Shown one piece after another: positions 37,327 to 49,128 of a DNA stretch of 59,416 bases. The position numbers were made by a program, and so were the translations under genes. The DNA comes from Candidatus Thioglobus sp. REDSEA-S12_B1 (GTDB taxonomy: Bacteria > Pseudomonadota > Gammaproteobacteria > PS1 > Pseudothioglobaceae): positions 1 through 59,416 of the forward strand of contig LURN01000009.1 of NCBI GenBank assembly GCA_001628405.1. Reading direction: 5' to 3'. Each line of letters starts with the position of its first letter. The first letter of the stretch is position 1. The notes beneath the pieces were generated by a model, which saw only the letters and a list, made by a program, of their open reading frames with translations, did not search any database and was not told the origin of the DNA.

Positions 37327-37695
37327 ATGAATACTGAGCAGTATCTAGAAAAACTCAGATCAGGTTTACCAATAAAATTCTCAGATTTTATTGAATTAAT
37401 TGATAGTGAATATCATTTTTCAAATATAGCATTTGAGAATGGAGATATTATTAATTCAAAATTTGAAAATCAGGGTTCTGCTAAAGTTTTCTGTTTTGGC
37501 CATATGCATTCACTTTCTGAGATGGAGGTGCTTCATTGCTTCGCTGAGCATTATCAGTCAGTATTAAATAATCCTGAAGATGATAGCTCACATTTAAATA
37601 TCAGAAGCTTTATAAAACACGGTTGGAAAGGTCTTTTAATTGATTTTGATGCCTTAAAAATTAAAATTGAATCTAGTGGAAAGAGTAATCCCTAA
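37327..37695 (+). CDS. HopJ-family protein (PF08888 type)
   Basis: 122 aa. The family pattern is visible: IDSEYHFSNIAFENGDIINS, SAKVFCFGHMHSLSEMEVLHCFAEHY (shown in part, res ~52-77) and HLNIRSFIKHGWKGLLID. The 'type III effector HopJ' label comes from a Pseudomonas locus; the family is widespread in free-living proteobacteria and its function is not established. No secretion gene is nearby. Five bp after aceE, overlapping the next ORF by ~20-29 bp. Confidence 0.8.
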   Translation: MNTEQYLEKLRSGLPIKFSDFIELIDSEYHFSNIAFENGDIINSKFENQGSAKVFCFGHMHSLSEMEVLHCFAEHYQSVLNNPEDDSSHLNIRSFIKHGWKGLLIDFDALKIKIESSGKSNP

Positions 37696-38854
37696 AGAAG
37701 AATCCCAAGCTTATGATAGAGGCGTCTATGCAACACTTCTAGGGGCTTTCCTTGTTTTATTTCAGATTGGTATATATTTTGTTTATATTCCATGGAATGC
37801 TGAAAGGCTCCAAATTACAGAATCAGAAATTGGTTTGGGTTTGCTTGCATTTGGCTTATTAAACTTGGTTGGTAACCAGACTTCAGGGCGATTAATTGTT
37901 CCCAAAATTGGAACTAAAAATTCAATTGTAATAGGTCTAATAGGTATTTCCTATTGCCCATTATTTTTAATCTTATCACCGAACTATTTTTGGTTCTTGG
38001 TTGCCTCTATGCCGTTAGGTTTTTTTGTGGGTTTATTTAGCCCCTCATCTCAATCACAAATATCCATGATTGAAATTAAAACAGAACGCGTATTAACACC
38101 ACTTTATCATGCTGCGTTTAGTGTCGGATCATTAGCAGGTGCTTTTAGTGCATTTTTTACAATTCAGTATGTCGATAGTCCTGTTTTATTATTCTCGGTA
38201 ACTGGCACCGCACTTCTTCTTGGTGCAATGCTTATCAGTAGAATTGGACTTAACAAATCCTATGAGGATCTTAAAAAAACTCCAAAATTTAAACTTCCCA
38301 AGAATTCCATACTTGTATTTGGCATTCTGATGATGCTCAATTATGCAACGATGGGCATCATTTTAGACTGGTCAGCTCTTTGGCTAACAAAGGATTTGCT
38401 CGTACCTTTGTATCTTGGCGGAGCAATTATATTCGCATTTAATATTGGTGAAATATCTGCGAGATTAATTGCTTCAAAAATGCTAAAAAAATATAGTGAA
38501 AAGCTTATTGGTGGCTATTTCAGTATTATTTCTGGATTGGTTTTATTTGCATCACTGATGACCAATAATTTTCCTATTATTGTGGCTGGAATGTTGCTTT
38601 TTGGTTTTGGAACTGCGAACTTTATTGCAGTGATATATAGACAGGCGATAAGAATTACTGATGAACCAATTAACCTTACAGTCGCTAATTTAGTTACCCT
38701 TGGATTTTCTGGTTTTATATTTGGGCCTGCGCTTGTGGGCTACTTAGCTGAGTACATAAGTTTAACCTTTAATATGTATTTACTAAGTGTAGTATGGGGT
38801 CTTAATGGAGTGGCACTGATAGCGATGATGAATCGTATTAAATCAAGCGCCTAG
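37667..38854 (+). CDS. MFS transporter
   Basis: 395 aa with about twelve hydrophobic segments, major facilitator superfamily. Helix 1 FLVLFQIGIYFVYIPWNAERL, the loop 2-3 region NQTSGRLIVPKIGTKNSIVIG and the repeat between helices 8-9 (NIGEISARLIASKMLKKYSE) fit the fold; it resembles the YbjJ-like group. Substrate unknown. Start uncertain: TTG at 37667 or GTG at 37676, both inside the preceding gene and neither with a clear SD. Converges with slyX by 4 bp. Confidence 0.85.
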   Translation: MNLVERVIPKEESQAYDRGVYATLLGAFLVLFQIGIYFVYIPWNAERLQITESEIGLGLLAFGLLNLVGNQTSGRLIVPKIGTKNSIVIGLIGISYCPLFLILSPNYFWFLVASMPLGFFVGLFSPSSQSQISMIEIKTERVLTPLYHAAFSVGSLAGAFSAFFTIQYVDSPVLLFSVTGTALLLGAMLISRIGLNKSYEDLKKTPKFKLPKNSILVFGILMMLNYATMGIILDWSALWLTKDLLVPLYLGGAIIFAFNIGEISARLIASKMLKKYSEKLIGGYFSIISGLVLFASLMTNNFPIIVAGMLLFGFGTANFIAVIYRQAIRITDEPINLTVANLVTLGFSGFIFGPALVGYLAEYISLTFNMYLLSVVWGLNGVALIAMMNRIKSSA

Positions 38855-39060
38855 TAATGAGGCGGTCTATCATCTGAATTATCATTTTTTTCTGAAATTA
38901 TTTCAGATTGATTCATCATTTTTTCATTGGTATCTTTAAGTTTTAAATTGAGTTTCTCAAGTTTTTCTCCTTGACGAAATACAACCATGTTTAGTTCATC
39001 AATCATATTTTGGAGAAACGCAATCTTCTCTTCAAGCTCAACTATTTTTTTTTCTGACAT
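38851..39060 (-). CDS. slyX: SlyX-family protein
   Basis: 69-aa predicted coiled coil: IVELEEKIAFLQNMIDELNMVVFRQGEKLEKLNLKL (shown in part) with heptad leucines, ending in DDRPPHY, the family's diagnostic tail. Function unknown; the name is historical. It lies downstream of pnp on the same strand but beyond pnp's terminator. Confidence 0.88.
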   Translation of the reverse strand: MSEKKIVELEEKIAFLQNMIDELNMVVFRQGEKLEKLNLKLKDTNEKMMNQSEIISEKNDNSDDRPPHY

Positions 39061-39076
39061 AAATCAATCCTAAATT

Positions 39077-39101
39077 AAAAAAGCCACCTTGCGGTGGCTT
39101 T
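39077..39101 (-). terminator. Intrinsic terminator of pnp
   Basis: Minus strand: AAAGCCACC-GCAA-GGTGGCTTT followed by a further three T (T6 tract in total). 9-bp stem with a GNRA tetraloop, 6 bp after the pnp stop and before slyX. Confidence 0.9.
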
Positions 39102-39106
39102 GTCTA

Positions 39107-41197
39107 TTACTTTTCGATTAAAACTTTTCTAGAAAGCTTGATTCGACCTCGATCAATTCCAAGAACTTTGACCTCAACTTCTTGACCTTCTTTAAGGTAG
39201 TCTTCTACTTTATTTACTCTCTCATGAGCAATTTCAGAGACATGTAAAAGGCCATCTTGATTCGGCATGATGGTCACAAATGCGCCAAATTCGACAATTT
39301 TGGCAACTTTACCCATGTAAACTTTATTGACTTCTGGAACAGCAGTTACATCTTTGACCATCTGAACTGCTTTTTCAAAACTTTCAGAATCATTTGCAAA
39401 AATATTTACATTACCATCATCATCCACATCAACGCTAGCTCCAGATTCAGAAACAATTCCTCTAATTGTTTCCCCGCCCTTGCCAATTACGTCTCTTATC
39501 TTATCAGTAGGGATTTTAATTACTTTGGTTTTAGGGGCATTCTTAGAGGCTGAATTTGGCTCAGAAATGACCTGATTCATCTGGCCAAGGATATTCATTC
39601 TTGCATCTTTTGCTTGTTTAAGTGCAATTGACATAATATCTTCTGTAATTCCATCAATCTTAATGTCCATCTGAAGAGCATTAATACCTTTAGATGTTCC
39701 AGCGACCTTAAAGTCCATATCACCAAGATGGTCTTCATCACCAAGAATATCGGTTAAAACAGTGAACCGATCTTCGTCTTTGACTAAGCCCATCGCAATT
39801 CCAGCTACAGGCGCCTTAAGAGGGACTCCTGCATCCATTAACGAAAGTGATGATCCACAAACACTTGCCATCGAGCTTGAGCCGTTAGATTCTGTAATTT
39901 CAGAAACTACACGAATCGTATATGGGAAGTCATCAAGGTTTGGAAGACAAGCTGAAATTCCTCTTCTTGCCAACCTTCCATGACCCACTTCTCTTCTTTT
40001 AACACCCGTTACACGTCCAGTCTCACCTACGCAATAAGGTGGGAAGTTGTAGTGAAGCATAAAGTGATCCTCAATGCGATCATTTGATTCAAGAGTTTCA
40101 ATGAGTTGAGCATCTCTCTTTGAGCCTAAAGTAGTAACAACCAAAGCCTGTGTTTCACCTCTTGTAAATAGAGCAGAACCATGAGTATTCTCCAGGACAC
40201 CTGTTTCAATAGCTAACTCCCTAACAGTTGAGTTATCTCTACCATCAATTCTCGGTTCGCCAGCTAAAATTCTCTCTCTGACTGTTGATTTTTCGATTTT
40301 TTTAATATAATTATTAACATCGTCCTCTGTTATTGATTCATCTTCAGTAACAAATTCTTCAACAGCAGCATCTTTAATTTCACCCATTTTTTCATAGCGC
40401 TCCATCTTATCTACTGTTTGATAAGCCTGAGAAATTTGATCTTCAAACTTTGACTTAATTGAGGCTAATAAAGATTCATTCTCTTCAGGTGCAACCCACT
40501 CACGAGGTGATACACCAACTTCTTTTGCAAATTCAGAAACACTATCAATAACAACCTGGAATTGTTCATGGGCGTACATTACTGCGCCTAACATAACGTC
40601 TTCAGATAGCTCATTTGCTTCAGACTCAACCATAAGAACTGCATCTTTAGTTCCTGCAACAACCATATCTAATTCTGAAGTTTCAAGGTCACTGTATGTT
40701 GGGTTAATCGTATAGTTACCATTTTGATAACCAACACGGGCAGCACCTATTGGTCCGTTAAAAGGAACTCCAGAGATTGCCAAAGCTGCAGAAGTAGCAA
40801 TCATAGCTAAGATATCAGGATCTACATTTTTATTTGATGATATGACCTGAATCATAACTTGAACTTCATTCATGTAGCCGTTTGGAAATAGTGGTCGAAT
40901 AGGGCGGTCAATAAGACGAGAGGTGAGTGTTTCTTTCTCACTTGGTCTTCCTTCTCTTTTTAAGAAGCCGCCTGGTATTTTTCCAGCAGCATATATTTTT
41001 TCGATGTAATCTACAGAAAGTGGAAAAAAAGATTGACCTGGCTTAGCTTCCTTAGCACCAACTACTGATACTAGAACTTGCGTATCATCCATGCTTGCTA
41101 AAACAGCTCCATGAGCTTGTCTAGCGATTCTTCCCGTTTCAAATGAAATTTGGCTGTTGCCAAACGTAAAACTTTTTTGAACTATATTCATGTCCAT
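39107..41197 (-). CDS. pnp: Polynucleotide phosphorylase
   Basis: 3'-5' phosphorolytic exoribonuclease and degradosome partner. 696 aa. Two RNase PH domains: first with [20 protein letters not shown] and [19 protein letters not shown]; second with [42 protein letters not shown] and the catalytic [16 protein letters not shown]. Then KH ([15 protein letters not shown]) and S1 ([21 protein letters not shown]) domains. The GGAG SD is 7 nt from the first ATG (41197); ATG 41191 is the alternative. rpsO, its usual upstream partner, is absent; roxA is there instead. Confidence 0.97.
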   Translation of the reverse strand: MDMNIVQKSFTFGNSQISFETGRIARQAHGAVLASMDDTQVLVSVVGAKEAKPGQSFFPLSVDYIEKIYAAGKIPGGFLKREGRPSEKETLTSRLIDRPIRPLFPNGYMNEVQVMIQVISSNKNVDPDILAMIATSAALAISGVPFNGPIGAARVGYQNGNYTINPTYSDLETSELDMVVAGTKDAVLMVESEANELSEDVMLGAVMYAHEQFQVVIDSVSEFAKEVGVSPREWVAPEENESLLASIKSKFEDQISQAYQTVDKMERYEKMGEIKDAAVEEFVTEDESITEDDVNNYIKKIEKSTVRERILAGEPRIDGRDNSTVRELAIETGVLENTHGSALFTRGETQALVVTTLGSKRDAQLIETLESNDRIEDHFMLHYNFPPYCVGETGRVTGVKRREVGHGRLARRGISACLPNLDDFPYTIRVVSEITESNGSSSMASVCGSSLSLMDAGVPLKAPVAGIAMGLVKDEDRFTVLTDILGDEDHLGDMDFKVAGTSKGINALQMDIKIDGITEDIMSIALKQAKDARMNILGQMNQVISEPNSASKNAPKTKVIKIPTDKIRDVIGKGGETIRGIVSESGASVDVDDDGNVNIFANDSESFEKAVQMVKDVTAVPEVNKVYMGKVAKIVEFGAFVTIMPNQDGLLHVSEIAHERVNKVEDYLKEGQEVEVKVLGIDRGRIKLSRKVLIEK

Positions 41198-41319
41198 TGT
41201 GTTACTCCAATAAAATTAAAAGTGTTTTATGGTTTAACGCAATAAGCTTTATATAAAACATACCATCTAGGTATGCTTGAGATAAAACTTACCAAAATCC
41301 ATAAAACAGTTGAATTATC
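41198..41319 (-). promoter_or_regulatory. pnp promoter and long leader hairpin
   Basis: GATAAT (41314-41319, minus strand) gives a start near 41307. The RNA then folds into one long hairpin, 41307-41224: outer stem GTTTTATGG/CCATAAAAC (9 bp), middle stem GTAAGTTTTAT/ATAAAGCTTAT (11 bp, two wobbles), and inner stem CATACC-TAGAT-GGTATG. The SD and start codon follow in single-stranded sequence. In E. coli the pnp leader hairpin is cut by RNase III and PNPase then represses its own translation; the same is inferred here. No gene is present in the 212-bp gap. Confidence 0.6.
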
Positions 41320-41409
41320 CCCTAATTCTATCTGTAAATATACTAATTTAGTAGCAGTAATAATGCCTTAAACATTTAAAAGAGTATCTAAAATTGGCTT
41401 TAAATTAAC

Positions 41410-42528
41410 TCAAAGATGATTAGAAATTTTTTCCAATAGGTGGAAAGATGAAAGACTTTTAGCTAATAATTTGTTCTGCTTATTTACTTTTAGCTCTCTT
41501 GAGTTGCAAAAGTTAATTACCAAATCATCATCGAAATACTCTGTATTGAATAGCTCTCCATTGATATAAACATAAAGATTGCCAGTAATTATTTGGTAGG
41601 CTATGCGACATAATGGAGCTAGGATATATCTCTCTGACTCTTCAATCTTTATTGGCTTTTCAAATGCCATGATTTCATTAAATTTTTGCTGATCAAATGG
41701 ATCCAGCTTTGTTATAAAGCATCCAAAAAAATCAATGGGTAATTCGTCAAAATTCAAAAGCTTTAAGGCTTGGTTGATTGAAGATTTAGAAATTTCAGAT
41801 TTGCCCATATCTACTGACCAATTAGGGTCAATATAATAATCTGTGTTTTTTTTATCACCCTCTATATCAAGGGCCTCTAGCATTTCATTCGCCGAATACG
41901 ATCTGTATCCAAATGAGAGAGTTATGCACTCACTATTAAGGCTGATTCCATGGTGTGCAATTCCGGGTGGTATATATAAAATATCGCCAGGTTCGACCAC
42001 AAATGAATCCTCCACCTGAAAGGTTTTCATTATTCTTAGCTCACTATTTTGAACATAATTATTAGGATTGCAATCAAGTGAACTGATCTGCCATTTTCTT
42101 TTGCCAAGGCCCTGGAGAAGAAAGACATCATAGTGGTCATAGTGAGGACCAACACTTCCTCCCTTGGCTGCAAATGAAACCATGACATCATCAAAGCGCC
42201 ATCTAGGAATAAAGTTGAACTCTTCAATCATTTCATAGACTTCAAGAATATGTTTGTCAACGCCCTGAACTAGAAGTGTCCATTCATCTTTAGGGGTGTT
42301 TTGATAAAAGAGATCATCAAATGGACCATTTTCAAGAGACCAATTATTGTGTTTGGTTGAACCTTTAATGATTCTTGATTCAAATTCCTCTTCACAGGAC
42401 AGTCCAGCTAGCTCATCAGGAGCTAGTGGAGAAGCAAATCCAGGAATGGCATTCTTTAAAAGCAAAGGCTTTTTTTGCCAATATTCTTTTAAGAACTTCT
42501 CTTTAGATATCTGACCAAAATGTATCAT
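41410..42528 (-). CDS. roxA: JmjC-type 2OG oxygenase, ribosomal protein L16 arginine hydroxylase (RoxA/YcfD)
   Basis: 372 aa (YcfD 373). The N-terminal cupin has EKFLKEYWQKKPLLLKNAIPG, the Fe-binding HxD in GGSVGPHYDHYDVFLLQGLG (~res 122-141), RKWQIS for substrate/2OG, and the distal His in GDILYIPPGIAHHGIS. The C-terminal winged-helix-like part is present. YcfD hydroxylates an arginine of ribosomal protein L16. It is divergent from another 2OG oxygenase across 99 bp. Confidence 0.93.
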   Translation of the reverse strand: MIHFGQISKEKFLKEYWQKKPLLLKNAIPGFASPLAPDELAGLSCEEEFESRIIKGSTKHNNWSLENGPFDDLFYQNTPKDEWTLLVQGVDKHILEVYEMIEEFNFIPRWRFDDVMVSFAAKGGSVGPHYDHYDVFLLQGLGKRKWQISSLDCNPNNYVQNSELRIMKTFQVEDSFVVEPGDILYIPPGIAHHGISLNSECITLSFGYRSYSANEMLEALDIEGDKKNTDYYIDPNWSVDMGKSEISKSSINQALKLLNFDELPIDFFGCFITKLDPFDQQKFNEIMAFEKPIKIEESERYILAPLCRIAYQIITGNLYVYINGELFNTEYFDDDLVINFCNSRELKVNKQNKLLAKSLSSFHLLEKISNHL

Positions 42529-42627
42529 TTCGTTGCTATTTCTATTTTTTGTTTAATTATCTATTAACATATGGACTCTTTATAACAAATTACCTTTGAT
42601 AGATCCTGTTTAGGATAAATATTTTAA

Positions 42628-43431
42628 ATGAGTGCCTTGAATAACAAATCAAATAAACTTGAGTCAATTTTGAATTTAGAGTTCCATCCAATTGATAAGC
42701 CTGAGTTCAGATCTAAATGCAAATCAATGTTGGATAAGGATGGTGTTCTAGTCCTTAATGAATTTCTTACAATTGAGTCAATCCAAAGCATTCTTGAAGA
42801 AGCTAAGCAACAGGAGCATTTGGCATATTTCTGTGTTAATGAACATAATGTCTATTTAGAGCCTTTCGACAATCAATACTCAAAAAATCATGCAAGAAAT
42901 AGAACAGTTGTCTCCTCAAAAGGATGTATAACCGACGATCAGGTCCCAAGTGATTCTGCATTGAGGACTTTATACAATTCGAATGATTTTAAGAGTTTTC
43001 TTTGTAACGTTCTTGGTGAGAAGGCTCTCTATAAGTATGATGATAATTTATCTTCAATCAATATTCATTATGCAAGGGATGGACAAGAGCTTGGTTGGCA
43101 TTTTGATAACTCTTCATTTGCAATCACCTTGCTTATACAGAAGCCATTGGCAGGTGGTGAATTCGAGTATATAAGAGATTTTAGAGATTCAAAAAATAAT
43201 GATAACAACTATGACCAAGTGACGGACTTGATTAATGATCGATTTAAGCCAAAAAAACTCGCTATGGAAAATGGATCTTTGGTTCTCTTTAGAGGAAAGG
43301 ATGCAATTCATCGAGTAACCCCAACTATTGGAGGTAAAACCCGAATATTGTCAGTCCTGGCGTACAATTTGGAGCCTAATATTAAGCTCTCAGAAACAGC
43401 TAGAATGACTTTTTTTGGGAAACTTAATTAA
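42628..43431 (+). CDS. 2OG-Fe(II) oxygenase, HalD/ArpA-like
   Basis: 267-aa double-stranded beta-helix oxygenase. Fe ligands: His and Asp in ELGWHFDNSSFAITLLIQKP (HxD) and the distal His in FRGKDAIHRVTPT, with the 2OG Arg in GKTRILSVLAY. The WHFD...F..TLLIQ-P..GGEFEY pattern recalls the HalD/BesD/ArpA group acting on free amino acids; halogenases there lose the Asp, and this protein keeps it, so hydroxylation is the likelier chemistry. A class I methyltransferase starts 2 bp later. The family placement is from memory of motifs. Confidence 0.7.
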   Translation: MSALNNKSNKLESILNLEFHPIDKPEFRSKCKSMLDKDGVLVLNEFLTIESIQSILEEAKQQEHLAYFCVNEHNVYLEPFDNQYSKNHARNRTVVSSKGCITDDQVPSDSALRTLYNSNDFKSFLCNVLGEKALYKYDDNLSSINIHYARDGQELGWHFDNSSFAITLLIQKPLAGGEFEYIRDFRDSKNNDNNYDQVTDLINDRFKPKKLAMENGSLVLFRGKDAIHRVTPTIGGKTRILSVLAYNLEPNIKLSETARMTFFGKLN

Positions 43432-43433
43432 TT

Positions 43434-44069
43434 ATGAAAAAGAGCAGTAAAGGTTTAGGACTTTATGATAATTTAGATCTTTCAGCGAGTCAGAACGATC
43501 AAGAGTTACAAGAAGTTTATAAAAAATGGGCTTCAATTTATGATCATGACAATGATGATGTTCTTGGGACAGTGTCTCAACCTAATTCAGTTCAAATTTT
43601 CAATAAATACATCACTGATAAAAATCAAAAAATTATTGATGTTGGTTGTGGAACAGGCTTGGTTGGTTTGGAGCTTAAAAAACTGGGGTATACAAATTTT
43701 GATGGTATAGATATCTCTAAAGAGATGATTGATATTGCTATTGATAGGGGCTATAAGTCATTACTTCTTGGTAATTTGAATAATTCTCTTCCTATCGAGA
43801 GTAATAGCTATGATGCTGCACTTTGTGTTGGTGTATTTACGCATGGCCATGTAGGTCCAAGTCGTTTAAAGGAGCTCACTAGAATTATTAAATCTCAGGG
43901 CTTGGTATGTTTTACCGTTAATGAAGATGTCTACAAATCTTATGGGTTTGATGAGGTAATTGAAAGGCTAGAGTCTGAAAATGTATGGAAAATTCTCGAG
44001 CTCACTAAACATGACTACATGACAAAAAAACGTGTCATGGGTTTTTATTGCATTGCCAGAGTTAATTAG
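43434..44069 (+). CDS. Class I SAM-dependent methyltransferase
   Basis: 211 aa. SAM loop IIDVGCGTGLVGLELKKLGY (res ~63-82), acidic post-loop FDGIDISKEMIDIA, and motif IV DAALCVGVFTHGHVG. The N-terminal VYKKWASIYDHDNDDVLGT helix is typical of small-molecule methyltransferases of the UbiE/Williams-Beuren type. It starts 2 bp after the 2OG oxygenase, so the two are almost certainly coexpressed and may modify the same small molecule. Substrate unknown. Confidence 0.85.
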   Translation: MKKSSKGLGLYDNLDLSASQNDQELQEVYKKWASIYDHDNDDVLGTVSQPNSVQIFNKYITDKNQKIIDVGCGTGLVGLELKKLGYTNFDGIDISKEMIDIAIDRGYKSLLLGNLNNSLPIESNSYDAALCVGVFTHGHVGPSRLKELTRIIKSQGLVCFTVNEDVYKSYGFDEVIERLESENVWKILELTKHDYMTKKRVMGFYCIARVN

Positions 44070-44093
44070 CTCTGTAAATATTGTTTAACCATT

Positions 44094-45569
<1,476 letters not shown>

Positions 45570-46220
45570 CTAAAATCTTCTTCTATTGAGCAGATTAGGG
45601 ACGATAAAACCAATCATCATGCCAAAGAAAAGAACTATTGCTCCAACAATAAACCAGTTTCTTGAGCTAGTGTCTTTTTGAATTTGGGTGTTGTTTTCAG
45701 CAAGCTGAAGTTCTGCTTTTAGTTGTAATTTTTCTTGAATAAGTTTTTCATTCTCATGTTCTAATTTAAGTGCGTCTTGATATATTTGCTCAATATGCTC
45801 TTTTTCAGCTTGAGATTTCGATCTTTGGACGACTAAATCCGAGTTTTCTTCTTTTATTGATAGCAACTGTTTTTCGAGTTCTTCTTTTTCAGAAGTCAGC
45901 TTGGTTATCAAAAGTTTATTGGCATTATTTGTTCGCGTTAACTTTTTTAATTTTTCTCTTGCAGAAGGGTCAGGAGATAAATAAAACGACTTAATCCATC
46001 CAATCGTATCATCAAACTGTATTTGAGCCCAGCCATCTTCAGTACTTTGTAATAAAGATAGTTCAGTTCCAGAGGGTAGAAGGCGAATAATATTATTCCC
46101 AAAATTTTTGTCAGACCTTATGGGCAGGTCTAGCTGATCAGTGATATAGACAAAAGACTCCGCACTAACTTTAAAAGTTAGAGTAATCAATACAAAAGCA
46201 AGAATCTTTAGTCTTTTCAT
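45570..46220 (-). CDS. SH3-domain, coiled-coil, single-TM envelope protein (YgiM/TIGR04211 type)
   Basis: 216 aa. Signal peptide MKRLKILAFVLITLTFKVSA, a bacterial SH3 domain (SFVYITDQLDLPIRSDKNFG...DGWAQIQFDDTIGWIKSFYL, res ~22-85), a coiled coil of ~90 residues (res ~90-180), then one C-terminal TM helix (WFIVGAIVLFFGMMIGFIVP) and a basic tail. This is the layout of the gammaproteobacterial YgiM family. It is probably anchored in the inner membrane with the SH3 domain in the periplasm. Role unknown. Confidence 0.87.
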   Translation of the reverse strand: MKRLKILAFVLITLTFKVSAESFVYITDQLDLPIRSDKNFGNNIIRLLPSGTELSLLQSTEDGWAQIQFDDTIGWIKSFYLSPDPSAREKLKKLTRTNNANKLLITKLTSEKEELEKQLLSIKEENSDLVVQRSKSQAEKEHIEQIYQDALKLEHENEKLIQEKLQLKAELQLAENNTQIQKDTSSRNWFIVGAIVLFFGMMIGFIVPNLLNRRRF

Positions 46221-46309
46221 GAAAATATCGTAATTAGGCTTATTGTATCTTGGCCTAGGGTGTTAAATGTAATTTTTATGTGTTTTTTCAATAAATTACA
46301 GTCCTATCT

Positions 46310-49057
46310 TTATAAATTAGAAATCTTTTCCAGCTGCTGCTCTAGATCCTTAAGAGCGCTCATAGTTGATGCAAGTTTCTCTTTTTCATTATTAACAATA
46401 GCTTCTGGGGCTCCATTGATAAATTTTTCATTACTCAGTTTTGCTGAAAATTGAGATTTAAGTTTATGCAATTTTTCAATCTCTTTATTGAGTCTATCTT
46501 GTTCAGCACTTTTATCAATTAGCCCAGCTAGCGGTATCAATATTTTCATTTCGCCTACCAGCGCAATAGCAGAATCGTCTTCCTCGTCTTGAGGTGTTAG
46601 CAACTCTATTGAATCCAGCTTGGCAATCGTGGATAAAGTTGATTTATTGCTATCAATATAAGTCTTATCTTGATCGTTAAAATTTTTTATAAAGCAGGGT
46701 AGTGGCTTGCCAGGAGGTATGTTCATCTCGCCTCTAATCTTTCTAATGCCGAGAATAAAGCCCTTAAACCAGTTTATTTCTGCTTCAGCATTATCATCAA
46801 AGAGCTCTTTTTGAGCCTCAGGAAATGACTGAGATATTAATTTATTGTTAGACTGTGATTGTATTTTTTGAGATTGTTCAAATATCTCTTCTGTAATGAA
46901 AGGAATAATTGGATGAAGAAGAATCAGTGTTTCATTTAATACTTTAAACAATGTAGATTCACAGCCTTCTTTAGTTTCGCTGTTATCAAGAAGCGGTTTA
47001 GAAAGCTCAAGGTACCAGTCACAATAGTCATGCCAAACGAATTCGTAGAGAGTTTGACTCATTAGGTCTAATCGATAGTCTGAGAGGTGTTTTTGGACCT
47101 CTATTTTGACATGCTGTAGTCTTGATAAAATCCACTTATCTTGACTCGATAATATGGCATTATTGTTGATATTGGTTGACTCTAGATTCATTAAAACGAA
47201 GCGAGAAGCATTCCATAGCTTGTTACAAAAATTTCTGTAACCTTCGACTCGTTTTAGGTCAAATTTAATGTCTCTACCAAACGAAGCTAAAGCGGTAAAG
47301 GTAAATCTAATTGCATCAGTTCCAAAAGATGGTATTCCATTAGGAAACTCTTTTTTCGTTTGATTTTTGATTTTTTCAGCTAACTTTGGCTGCATCATTC
47401 CTTGAGTTCTTTTTTCTAGAAGGTCTTCAAGATTAATGCCATCAATAAGGTCAATAGGATCAAGAACATTGCCTTTAGATTTACTCATTTTTTGGCCGTT
47501 ACCATCTTTGATTAATCCGGTAATGTAGATGTCTTTGAAAGGGACATCGCCAGCAAATTTGAGGCCAAACATGATCATTCGAGCTACCCAGAAAAATATA
47601 ATATCAAATCCAGTAACAAGAACACTTGTTGGATAGAACCTAGATAATTCAGGCGTCTTTTCTGGCCAACCTAAAGTTGAAAAAGGCCATAATGCAGACG
47701 AAAACCATGTATCAAGAACATCGTTATCCTGAGTTAGCTCAACACCTTTTCCAGCTAGAGTTTGTGCATCCTCGAGGCTATCTGCTACGAAATAGTTGCC
47801 GTCTTTGTCATACCATGCTGGAATTCGATGCCCCCACCAAATTTGACGAGAAATACACCAGTCTTCAATATTTTCCATCCAGTTAAAGTAGGTTTTTTCC
47901 CAGTTTTCTGGAACAAAGCGAATACTTCCATTTTTAACTGCATCAATGGCAGGTTCAGCTAGAGGTTTGACTTTAACAAACCACTGGTCAGTCATGTAAG
48001 GCTCAATAATGCTATTTGTCCTGTCACCTCTTGGCACCATAAGAGTGTGCGGGTCAATTTTTTCAATTAAGTTTTGTTTCTCTAAGTCGGCAACAATTAG
48101 TTTTCTCGCCTCGAAACGGTCTAATCCTTGATAATTTGAAGGGGCGTTTGTATTTATTTTGGCATCGTCAGTCAATACATTAATGATTTTGAGATTGTGC
48201 CTTTGACCAATTTCGTAATCATTAAAGTCATGCGCCGGGGTAATTTTTACGCACCCTGTACCAAATTCCATATCGACGTAATCATCTGCAATGATTGGGA
48301 TTTCTCTATTTGAGAGAGGGAGATTGATTGATTTTCCGACTAAATGCTGATAACGCTCGTCATCAGGATGGACAGCGACAGCTGAGTCACCGAGCATTGT
48401 TTCTGGCCTTGTAGTTGCGACAACAAGTGTCTCATCAGAGTCAACGACTTGGTACCTAATATGCCATAAGAATCCATTTTCTTCTTTGCTTATGACTTCT
48501 AAATCTGAGACAGCTGTCAAAAGGACTGGATCCCAATTCACCAGTCTTTTGCCTCGATATATGAGCCCTTCGTTGTATAGCTCAACAAAAACTTTTCTTA
48601 CCGCCTGAGAGAGGGATTCGTCCATTGTAAATCGTTCCCTTTCCCAGTCTACCGACGCTCCAAGTCGTCTCATTTGAGAGGTGATTGTTCCTCCAGACTT
48701 TGATTTCCAATCCCAAACTTTTTCGGTGAATTTCTCCCTACCCAGATCGTGTCTTGAGATATTGTCCATACTAAGCTGCCTTTCAACAACCATTTGAGTT
48801 GCTATACCTGCATGGTCAGTTCCAGGTTGCCAAAGCGTTTGATTTCCAATGCTTCTATTGTATCGAGTGTAGACGTCCATTATCGTATGCTGAAAGGCAT
48901 GCCCCATATGGAGACTTCCAGTAACATTTGGCGGGGGAAGTACTATGCTAAATGATTCTTTGCTTGATGAATTTGCTTTTGAGGAAAAGTGGTCGCCTTT
49001 TTCCCATAGATCACGATATTTTTGTTCGATAAGTTCTGGGTTATATGTTTTTTCCAT
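46310..49057 (-). CDS. valS: Valyl-tRNA synthetase
   Basis: Class Ia synthetase. 915 aa. HIGH-type motif [19 protein letters not shown] (~res 39-57), the editing CP1 domain ([19 protein letters not shown]), [10 protein letters not shown], the KMSKS loop [18 protein letters not shown] and [10 protein letters not shown]. The C-terminal ~70 residues ([17 protein letters not shown] region) are the valine-specific coiled coil that clamps tRNA. First of a minus-strand cluster with recR, ybaB and dnaX upstream. Confidence 0.97.
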   Translation of the reverse strand: MEKTYNPELIEQKYRDLWEKGDHFSSKANSSSKESFSIVLPPPNVTGSLHMGHAFQHTIMDVYTRYNRSIGNQTLWQPGTDHAGIATQMVVERQLSMDNISRHDLGREKFTEKVWDWKSKSGGTITSQMRRLGASVDWERERFTMDESLSQAVRKVFVELYNEGLIYRGKRLVNWDPVLLTAVSDLEVISKEENGFLWHIRYQVVDSDETLVVATTRPETMLGDSAVAVHPDDERYQHLVGKSINLPLSNREIPIIADDYVDMEFGTGCVKITPAHDFNDYEIGQRHNLKIINVLTDDAKINTNAPSNYQGLDRFEARKLIVADLEKQNLIEKIDPHTLMVPRGDRTNSIIEPYMTDQWFVKVKPLAEPAIDAVKNGSIRFVPENWEKTYFNWMENIEDWCISRQIWWGHRIPAWYDKDGNYFVADSLEDAQTLAGKGVELTQDNDVLDTWFSSALWPFSTLGWPEKTPELSRFYPTSVLVTGFDIIFFWVARMIMFGLKFAGDVPFKDIYITGLIKDGNGQKMSKSKGNVLDPIDLIDGINLEDLLEKRTQGMMQPKLAEKIKNQTKKEFPNGIPSFGTDAIRFTFTALASFGRDIKFDLKRVEGYRNFCNKLWNASRFVLMNLESTNINNNAILSSQDKWILSRLQHVKIEVQKHLSDYRLDLMSQTLYEFVWHDYCDWYLELSKPLLDNSETKEGCESTLFKVLNETLILLHPIIPFITEEIFEQSQKIQSQSNNKLISQSFPEAQKELFDDNAEAEINWFKGFILGIRKIRGEMNIPPGKPLPCFIKNFNDQDKTYIDSNKSTLSTIAKLDSIELLTPQDEEDDSAIALVGEMKILIPLAGLIDKSAEQDRLNKEIEKLHKLKSQFSAKLSNEKFINGAPEAIVNNEKEKLASTMSALKDLEQQLEKISNL

Positions 49058-49128
49058 GTAGGCGAGGTGTCGGATAAAACTGACACATTATACAATAAGA
49101 GTGCAGAGTGGAATAAGCCTTTAAATGG

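Noticed and set aside
37327..37695. HopJ-family protein as a secreted virulence effector
   Set aside because: No type III secretion genes are nearby and the family is common in free-living bacteria; the name is historical.
43021..43180. 2OG oxygenase as a radical halogenase
   Set aside because: The HxD Asp ligand is intact (WHFD); halogenases of this group replace it with Gly or Ala.
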